From positions 558,001 through 622,000 of the forward strand of contig JARKIF010000015.1 of the NCBI GenBank assembly GCA_029378245.1: a stretch of 64,000 nt of DNA, written 5' to 3'. Position 1 is the first letter of the stretch; each line of letters begins with the position of its first letter. This document shows, in pieces, positions 56,063-64,000 of this stretch. The translations under genes were made by a program, and so were the position numbers. Below the pieces are notes generated by a model, which was given only the letters and a program-made list of their open reading frames with translations, was not told the DNA's origin and did not search any database. The DNA comes from Roridomyces roridus. Taxonomy: Eukaryota > Basidiomycota > Agaricomycetes > Agaricales > Mycenaceae.

Positions 56063-57700
56063 TGGGATGGACGATGCGTGAATGACGCCATTCATGGGAA
56101 CACCCATAATCGGCCCTCGGTCAAGGTTCGACTCCTTCCCGGGACTTCATGGGCTGGTGCCACTGGCTCGGAATGGGTCCTTATTCGACTTCTCTTCGTC
56201 CGTTGAGACCCTGACTGATGTCCCGCAGACGAGGCTCCTAGGCTGACAATGATGTTCAAGTCCTTATCAGTGCCACATTTTGACTTCGCTCCAACTTTCA
56301 CGCGAGCGGGGCTCGGCATGTCGGGGACAAGAATATGTTTGATCCGACATTCCGGATGCTGTTTCCGATGCATCAGCCGGGCACTGCTTTTGGCTGACAG
56401 CGGCGTCTTGACACGTACCATGACCTCCGCTTACACCCTTCTGAGTGCGTGCTACGCCTCAGACCCTCGTTCGACCAGTTCACTGACCACGAACTCCAGT
56501 TCACTCTATCGCAGGAGTTCCTCTCCAGCCAAGCGGTCCCTTGGGCCGGCTGAAAGCCTCATCGACTCTCTACGTCTCCATCCACCAAGAGGGCGTGCAG
56601 GTGCCTCGGACGCCAAATAAGAGCGATTTTGGGACACCCTGGGACAGTCTGTACATTCTGTGAGTGGATGATCGAGGCTCCCGACAGAGGGCTGATATGC
56701 ACCAGCTCTGCGAAATCCGAGTCTTCCAAGATATCTTTCCGCCTCATGCGCGATCCTTTTCTCCCGAGGCCGGACATTTGCCTGGGAACCAACGATACGG
56801 ATATTGTCTCTTTGCTTGCCATGTGCCCTCCGGATGACGAGTCGATCTGTGCGTACACTCACTCTTTTTACGGTACAAATTTGATTGCCTCGCAGATGCG
56901 AGGCTGGAGATCAAGCCCAAATCTCGGGATTCACAAACCAGCGACAAGATCATTCTTTCTGTACGCCTCGTGCGCCAAGTCGATGCGAGTGAGAAAGCCA
57001 TCGATGTGGCCAAGGTCTCGTCGAAACGTCTCGAATCTTCCCTGGGCTCGATCATCGACAAACTCGATAACCTTCTTCGCCTGGGTGATGCAATATCAAA
57101 GGTAAAATTCCTGGCAAATATCGGTTTCTGACTGTGCTGACCGGCCCAGATCAATCCCTACTTCAGTATCGCGTGGAAGGTCCTCACCGTCGTGTATCAG
57201 GCAAATCATCTAGCTTGCATTATCCGAACAAGCTAATCAATTATTTAGGTAGCTAAAAGACAGAAAGAGGCCGACGAGAAACTGCTCAAACTTGTCGATA
57301 CCATGGTTGATGTATACTCGGTCATCCGGGACACCGATTTCCTGGCAGATAAGCTCAAGAGTCTTGAGGAGACAGCTCTTGCGATCGCAAAACAGACAGT
57401 GGAGTGTGCGTACTTCATACAAGAGTATACGGGATGCGGGTTTGGAGGTGAGTGCCATGGCTTCTACTGTGTGCATACTATATTGAATTTGGACTGTGTG
57501 TAGGCCGGACGATTCGGACACTGCGGTCTGGGATGGACAAAAAGATCGACGGGCTTATCGAGACATTGGTTAATCTCAAGAAGTCTTTTGAGGGCCGTAT
57601 GGTGGTGCATTCGTTGTTCATGTCCATAAAGATACTGCAGAAGGTTGAGAAATTAGGTGTGTCCCGAAATGCTTTGTGTCAATGTGCTTACGCGGCAGAG

Positions 57701-58620
57701 CAGACCAATCGGATACTCTGAAGAAACTGAATCCGGTGGACATGAACGCCAATGCTCGCACAACATGCTTGGCCGGGACGCGCGGGGACATATTGGACAC
57801 CATCCGCCATTGGGCATCCATCCCCGGCGCCAATTCCAACAGCCTCTTCTGGCTGTCCGGTGTTGCCGGCTCCGGTAAAAGCACCATTTCAACGACGGTC
57901 GCAGAAACCTTCCGCGCACTCGAGCGCCTCGGCGCCTTCCTGTTCTTCGACAGGAATAACCAGGTGCAGAGTCATCCCAATGGTGTCATTCGCACACTCG
58001 CCTATTGGCTAACGCAGATGAACCCGCATATTGCGGCTGCGATCAGTGATGCCATTGAACGCGACCCAGCAATCGTTAACGCGCCGATCCGGTCGCAGTT
58101 CCAGTCTTTACTCCTTGAGCCGCTCCAATCTGCCGAATCCCACATTGAGGGACCCATCCTCGTGGTGTTGGACGCCTTGGACGAATGTGGTGATCCAGTG
58201 TCGCGGGCCGGTCTACTCTTTGTCCTTGCCACCGAGGTTCCCCGTCTGCCCAAAAATTTCCGGTTCTTGATCACCAGCCGGGAGGGAAAGGATATTACCG
58301 ATCAACTGCAGCACATATCCACTCGCATGCAGCTCGATGTCTCCTCCACTTCGCCTGACATCTCGCGCTTCATCACTCACGAGATGGAATTGATCCGAAA
58401 CCGTGAGGGCGACGATTTGCCACCAACTTGGCCCGGCACACAAAGTATCCAGAGCCTGGTTGAGCTCTCCGGGGGTCTGTTCATCTGGGCCTCCACTGCC
58501 ACCACTTTTATCACCGAATACGACCCCGAGGCACGACTCCAAACTCTCCTAGCGCACCATTTCATTCCTGGCTCCAAACTGGATGGTCTGTATGCGGAGC
58601 TCAGGACCCTGGGACTCTGA
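57701..58620 (+). other. NACHT exon of NLR copy 3
   Basis: Reads ADQSDTLKKLNPVDMNANAR and onward through an ATPase module whose nucleotide-binding residues are all present: the P-loop Lys and Thr in GVAGSGKST and the acidic pair in LDALDECG. STAND ATPases use this module as a switch that oligomerises when the sensor domain is engaged. The exon start follows a ...CGGCAGAG acceptor. Confidence 0.75.
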
Positions 58621-59250
58621 TCCCCAATTTGCGGCAGACGCTCGTGCGGTGCTGGGGTGTGTAGTACTGGGGAAAGTGCCCATGACTGATGAAACCATGG
58701 ATGCCATCCTCTTCCCAGGCCATCGATCTGCAGCAAGGGTGTTGAAGCACCTCCGCTGTGTCGTGCAGTGGAGTGGCTCTGGCACGGAAGCGCGTACAAT
58801 TCACCTTTCGTTTGCTGACTACCTCGCCAACGTGGGTCGTTCCGGCGGCGAACCGTGGGCAATTGATGCGCAGATGGAACACACTACCCTGGCGCTTGGG
58901 TGTCTTCGGGTGCTCAATAGCGGGCTCAAGTTCAACATCTGCGATCTTGAAGACTCACACTTGTTGAACACCGAGGTGGCCGACCTTGCCGACCGAATAG
59001 GGCGGCAGATCTCTCCTCAGCTGCAGTATTCCAGCTGTTTTTGGTTGCAACATTTGGAAAAAGCACCAGTCAGTGGCACGCTGCTCAATGAGTTGACCAA
59101 TATGTTGTATCACAATTTCCTGTATTGGCTCGAGGTGCTCAGCCTGCTGGGACAGGTGTCCCGTGCGTCTGAAGCACTTCGGACTACCGCTCACTATACA
59201 AAGGTATTCACTTCCATATGGCTTTGAATTTCACTCAATCTTTGCATCAG

Positions 59251-61284
59251 GGCCATTCGGAGGATCTCGAGGCCTTCATTGCCGACGCGATCAAATTCGA
59301 GATTGCCTTCGCACCTATCATCACACAAAGCACCCCCCACATCTACCTTTCTGCCCTTGCATTCACACCCCATCAATCCGTCATCGCAACACACTTGGCG
59401 GACCAATTTCCACGCAAAGTGACTTATAGCGGCCCCCTTGGCGCCAATTGGCCGACTCTCCAAAAAGTCCTCCGCGGGCACAGCGATCCTGTTCAATCAA
59501 TAAGTTTCTCTTCTGACGGCGTACACATAGTGAGTGGGTGTTCTGGCGGGGAGCTCCTTGTGTGGGATACCCGGACAGGAGAATGTGTCCTCGAGCTCAA
59601 GATGCAGGAGAGGAGCCGGATCCGGGGCGTAAGATTTACCCCCGATGGCTCGCGTGTCGTTTCCGCAACGAAGGCCGGAATCACCGTTTGGAATGCAATC
59701 ACTGGCCAGTCACTCCTCGAGGTCCCATTTGAAGCTATCTACAACATGGACGTCTCGGCGGATGGCACACGGATCGCCGTGGGGACTACCACTGGGATAA
59801 TTCAAGTCTGGGACGCCCGGGCCGGGCAGCCGGTTGCTACTTGGCGGACTCACCAGGGTCTCAACTATTTGGACGGCGAGGAATGCATTCATTTCTCTCC
59901 TACTTCCTCCCGGTTGGCGTCTGCCTCTACTGAATACACTGCGAGTATTTGGGATTCGGAGACTGGTTTACTAGTGGTTGGGCCGCTCCAGCACCGGACT
60001 CCGGTTTCCTGGATCCAGTTCTCCCAGGACGCTTCAAAGGTGGTCACATCCAGCACGGGCACAGTGCACATCTGGAACGCCAACACAGGCGAGCAGATCT
60101 CAATCTGGCATTACTGGACCTCTCGCCTCACATTTTCCCCGGACGGTGCATGTCTTGCCAACACAACATCCCGGGGCACCATCGAGATACGGGATACGGA
60201 GACTGGCCAGGACATTACCGGGGCGTTGAAGGGACTTACCCCCAACGTGACCGCTCTATGTTTCTCCCCGGATGGAGCTCGACTCGCCTCGACTGGCGGG
60301 GGGACCATACACATATGGAATGCTCAAAGTGCGATGTTGGGCACTGCCATGAATCATACATCCATTCACGGCGGTGCTCCAATCTGCCTTGATCTCTCCA
60401 GTGATGGGACCCGGTTTGCGTATGGGACTGAAGACAGAATGTTGATCATCCGGGAAACGGAAACAGATGTGCCCCTTGCCGGCATTGGTCCCGAAAAAGA
60501 TGGCATTATCCGTTCAGTTCACTTCTCCCCCAACGGAGATCTCGTTGCTGCTGTCATTGAGCGGCCCTTCGACTCCACAGTGTGTGTTTACAGTGTGCAG
60601 ACACTGGCTAAAGTCGCAATCCTGAAGCTTCCCAGCCATGTTGGGATCCTGCAGTTCTCCGAGGATGCCCCCCAGGTCACGATAGTCTCTCGGATGGGAA
60701 GCATTTATAGGGACCTGCACACCGACACTGTGCCCCAACCTATTATGATTGACTTGGAGGGTCGCTTCAGATTCCAACGAACTCAGCTGTTCAGTGAGAC
60801 TGCTAACGGCCCTTTCTCACACAGTGGCGCCCTCGTTGCTTGCGCTCACTCCAATGAAAACCCCTGTATTACTATCTGGGACTTTCAAACTGGTGGGCTG
60901 ATAACCGAGATCAAGAGTGTCACCGTTGGCGACCTTCACCTTTCTCCAGACGGTATGCGACTCGCCGGGGTGGAATCGCAAATGGGAAGCTCTCACTGTG
61001 TCAGCATTTGGGACACGCGCACTGGCCGACGTATTTCTGAAACCCCCTGGCACCAAAGCATCTCGGCTGTGCAGTTCTCTCCGAATGGGCTCTATCTCGC
61101 GGTGGGGACGGAGCAGTCCGAAATCTTTGTGTTGAACACCGAGACTATGCACGTCCTTCCGGGCGTTCTCCACGGACACACCGAATCTGTGTGCTCTCTG
61201 CGGTGGATGCCCAACGGAACACACATCGCTTCGCTTTCTTGGGATAAAACAATTCGTTTCTGGGATATCCGAGCTTCTTTCGAG
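59251..61284 (+). other. WD40 exon of NLR copy 3, 678 codons
   Basis: One uninterrupted exon of WD40 repeats, recognised by recurring FSPDG/FSSDG and IWD/VWD pairs such as VQSISFSSDGVHIVSG and ELLVWDTRTG. I estimate 13-14 blades, i.e. two propellers. It starts after TTTGCATCAG and ends at a GTACGT donor. In fungal NLRs this domain is the ligand-sensing part. Confidence 0.8.
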
Positions 61285-61574
61285 GTACGTCAGATTTCAA
61301 ATCTCCTTCCTGCCACTCATCTCAAATGCAGAGCAACTCTGCACTCCAAGCGCATTTAGGAGACTACCCGATATTTGGGATGAGTGGACCCGAGGACGGC
61401 TGGGTTCTCAACACGGCATCGGAGAGGATGTTTTGGGTACCTCCTTGGCTGCGTCAGGGTTTGTATTTCCCGCGAAACACGTTGGTGATTCGGGATCGGG
61501 GAACGACGAAGCTGGATCTCAGTCAATTCGTCCACGGACCTGAGTGGGCTAAATGTATTGAATCTGAATCTTGA

Positions 61575-62079
61575 GCTCTGGGGCCACCGAAGTACGTTGC
61601 GCACCATTTGTACACACTGTAGTAAGTAGGCAAAGTATGTCCATCGGAAATAATTTCGGAATACAAACTCGAGGGCGTCTTCGAGTCGAGTTCGGGCTGT
61701 TATATTAATTAGTAGCGACGGCCGCTGGGATGAGTATTTTGCAGACACGGTTTTCCAAGAGTCATGAACACATCAGTTACTGCTGAATAGTCAATGATGG
61801 TCTATCGTTCAGCGTTCAACTTCCACACACCTTCCAGGCCCTGTTGCAGGGGATTTTTTTTTTTTCAAAAAAAAAAGTATTCTTGAAGTGAAGTACTGGT
61901 CCGAGCCTATTCCGGTTCAGACTTCTTGGGAGCCAGGTGGTCGTATGGAGGTGTAAGTAATATGCACAACGACCAAGAAGCACTCCTCGGCCGCCTCCGC
62001 CATGTTTTAGAGGACTGGATGATGAATGAACCCGAGTGGGATGGACGACTCGGATGCATGCCCGTGAGCGCTAGCAAGG
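61575..62079. other. Intergenic, no gene recognised
   Basis: Contains a T-run followed by an A-run (about 61857-61878) that can fold on itself. No gene is supported. Confidence 0.4.
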
Positions 62080-62645
62080 AGAATGAACACTTCCAGAGAT
62101 GATACTCCGTTGGTCAAGGTTCGATTCCTTCACGAAGCTTATCCTTTCGCGCGTCGAATTCACTTTTGTTCTCCAGCGATACTAACATGGAGTGTCTTGT
62201 TGCAGAGTCGCTGATACTGTGAATTCAAACCAATAACTAATCCATGCTCATATCGCGCTACAATCCTCCGGTTCCCGTCCAATCGAAAAGCAGGTCAGCG
62301 TGCACGGTGCACCACCGAAGACCCCAACGTGGACTGTTGCTGTACGTCTACTTCTTCACCGAATACTTACGCAGAAATCTAAGTACCCTCGTTCGAATTG
62401 GGGTCAGGTGTATGGTTGCGAGACGAGGCATGAATTTTTTCTTTTTACAACACATGAGGTGTAGAATGGAGATACTGCATTCACGGACAAGACAAGTAAT
62501 ATCCGTTGAATGCGGACAATGTTGACTCGATGATGGTGTTATTCTGGGGCTACTGGGCTTGCGCAAAGGAGCATCGCACCTTGCGATTTCCACAGTCCCA
62601 ACACGTATTGACGAGGGTGTTAGTGTCGTAGAAGTGCATTACATG
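62080..62645 (-). pseudogene. Zinc-cluster fragment, copy B, in duplicated flank
   Basis: This stretch matches parts of 24.5-25.3 kb. On the minus strand near 62610-62550 it encodes TCWDCGNRKVRCSFAQAQ followed by a stop. It keeps the C-x2-C-x6-C half that copy A lost, but the first half (CERCRRLGDPC in copy A) is not found upstream. A T-arm-like motif lies at 62387-62403. It is the remnant of a duplicated gene for a Zn(2)-Cys(6)-like protein. Confidence 0.45.
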
Positions 62646-62862
62646 GCATTATATGTATCAAGATAGTTCGTACAAGTACTTGGGTATGGGTGGGTAATGC
62701 AAGGTGAATGAAAGTGGTGCCCAAGGAACAAAATGATGCAGAGGGAGTGTCGAACGACAGCAGCCCGAATTACGATCGTGTGAGCCTGGCTGGATGCACA
62801 TCGCCAAAAATCCCCACGCCGCCCCTTCCCAAAAAACCAAAAACCCAAAAACTCCATCCCCC

Positions 62863-64000
62863 TCAAGACGGTTGTGGAGGTATCCAAAACGGCAATTGCG
62901 ATTGCGAAGAATACATCTCCATCTCCATGTCCACCCCAATCCTCGTCGCAGTGTACGGTCCTGGATGGAAGTACTCGTACTCGTACTGGGCCGGATGAAG
63001 CTGCTGTTGGTGCTCAAGATGGTGGTATCGCTCCTCCGCCTGCTGATTATAAGACGCCGGCAGCGCCACCTGCTGCTGCTGCTGCTCACACCCAGCCCCT
63101 ACACCCACATCACCCTCCACCCTCCACCCTCCCCTCCCCGAACGCCGCAGCCGACCTACCCGCCTGATACCAAATCATCCCGTCCGCCTCCCCCACCTCC
63201 TCCTGCGACACCAAAGGCGAACGGATCCCCATCCCCATCCCCATCTCCTTCACACCGCTGCTCTCGATCATCAAGTACGAGCGCCAAAGCTCTCGCAACG
63301 AGCCCATTGGTCGTAGTCGGCCTCTCCCCCTCTGCTTCCCTCGCCGAGTCGGGTCGGCGTACGAAAATGGGGGATGAGGAGGTGGGCCGGTCGTCGTCGT
63401 TACAGAGGAGATCCATGACGGAAAGCCTTCGAGAACTCGTAGGTCTGGACTCGCTCTCGTACTCGCTCCTGTACCCGTAGCCGTAGCCGCCACTACTCCC
63501 AACGCGCTCGTCAACACCATAGGGCCCATCCGGACCTCCAAACGTCCGTTTGCGACTTGAGCCGACGGAAGAACTCGAAGCGGGCTCGGGTACGCTGAAC
63601 GAGAACGGTGAATCATCCCCTCCTCCTCCTCCTCCTCCCAATCCCGCTCCCGCTCCCACTGCCGAGGCGAACTTCCCCGGCGCAGTCCCAGGCCTCGCAT
63701 ACATCCCCGCACCCCATCCCCATCCCCATCCCCAATCACCGGTAGCGGTAGCCGGTCTCCGAAGGGTGAGTGAGTTGGGTAAGAGTATACTCCCACTCCC
63801 ATGCCCTGATGAGGTCGGTCGAAACCCTGCTGCTGCAGAGACGACGGCCGAAAGTGGCGGTAATCGTACGCCAGCTCCCGATCCTGTGGACGGCCTGGAT
63901 CTGAGGGCTGGTAGTGGAAGGGCATGTGGAAAGCTGCCCCCGGTGGGAGAGTGCTGAAATGTAGCGCTTCCGAGTCCAGAGGAATATGGGCGGCTGGATT
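62863..64000 (-). CDS. Gln/Gly/Ser-rich protein, 3' part, runs off the edge
   Basis: The minus strand shows at least two exons. The last (about 63100-62863) reads CEQQQQQVALPASYNQQAEER and ends FWIPPQPS-stop. Upstream, a frame open from the window edge to 63156 reads MYARPGTAPGKFASAVGAG (from 63704), then RPTSSRRLSVMDLLCNDDD. A GTATCAGG at about 63169 may be the donor joining the two. The composition (poly-Gln, Gly runs, Ser/Pro, Tyr/Glu) and the SVMDLLCND motif suggest a nuclear regulatory protein, but no DNA-binding domain lies in the window; the N-terminus is outside it. A second minus frame (63925-63110, starting MPFHYQPSDP) is equally open, so the exact frame near the edge is unsure. Hexanucleotide runs of CCCCAT type (63224-63248 and 63713-63736) add to this. 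Confidence 0.5.

Larger units (their letters stand above)
56419..61574 (+). pseudogene. NLR copy 3: NACHT-WD40 protein, one frameshift
   Basis: This is the best preserved of the three NLRs. The beta-rich N-terminal region includes TLYVSIHQEG, RLMRDPFLPRPDICLG and KIILSVRLVRQVD. The helical region includes SIAWKVLTVVYQ and ADEKLLKLVDTMVDVYSVI. The NACHT exon starts at 57701, with Walker A GVAGSGKST, Walker B ILVVLDALDECGD and FLITSREGKD. A linker, the WD40 exon (59251-61284) and a last exon (61332-61574; DGWVLNTASERMFWVPPWL, FPRNTLVIRDRG, FVHGPEWAKC) follow. At about 58597 an 11-bp deletion between two GCGG words, relative to copies 1 and 2, shifts the frame after GLYA and leads to a stop at 58618-58620; the other frame resumes at once and stays open to the WD40 exon. 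Unless this is an assembly error, the product ends after the NACHT domain. The start codon is uncertain. Confidence 0.85.

Noticed and set aside
61850..61880. Pol II or Pol III terminator at the T-run and A-run
   Set aside because: A bare T/A homopolymer pair with no adjoining gene that would use it.

Overview
The window looks like nuclear DNA of a basidiomycete fungus, most likely an agaricomycete. The reasons are genes cut by many short GT-AG introns (about 40-60 nt), NACHT-WD40 receptor-like (NLR) genes, a basidiomycete-type cytochrome P450, a Ty3 chromovirus and many small inverted-repeat transposons. The assignment comes from gene style only; no database was searched.

Left part, 1-13.4 kb: genes for secreted or membrane products. 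There is a small single-pass membrane protein (2571-3017, minus), a secreted precursor made almost entirely of a 13-residue repeat (6277-7031, plus) with a broken relative at 1380-1658, a secreted LysM + double-psi beta-barrel protein (7363-8172, minus), a GPI-anchored Ser/Pro-rich protein (10134-11006, plus) and a 12-exon cytochrome P450 (11302-13386, minus). Between 4.2 and 5.7 kb lies a cluster of short repeats that each carry a tRNA T-arm-like motif.

Right part, 14-62.6 kb: two related blocks. Block A (14-25.7 kb) holds NLR copy 1, an apparently intact NmrA-like gene and a zinc-cluster gene fragment. Block B (37.5-62.6 kb) holds NLR copy 2, a broken NmrA copy, NLR copy 3 and a second zinc-cluster fragment. 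All NLRs and NmrA genes are on the plus strand. The NLRs share one layout: beta-rich N-terminal region, helical region, NACHT ATPase, long WD40 domain and a conserved C-terminal exon. Each copy carries its own disabling changes, so the locus looks like birth-and-death evolution of an NLR family.

Mobile elements explain much of the remaining sequence, and the paralogous copies act as empty sites that fix their borders. They include a 6.1-kb chromovirus in NLR2 (361-bp LTRs, 5-bp target duplication), a solo LTR, a MITE and a 1.4-kb TIR element in NLR1, a hAT-type MITE upstream of NmrA1, a CACTA-type MITE in an intron of NmrA2, and a 918-bp element that is one imperfect palindrome (34232-35149). 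Between the blocks (25.7-37.4 kb) I find only repeats and a decayed MYND-family-like gene. The right edge holds the 3' part of a Gln/Gly-rich gene on the minus strand.
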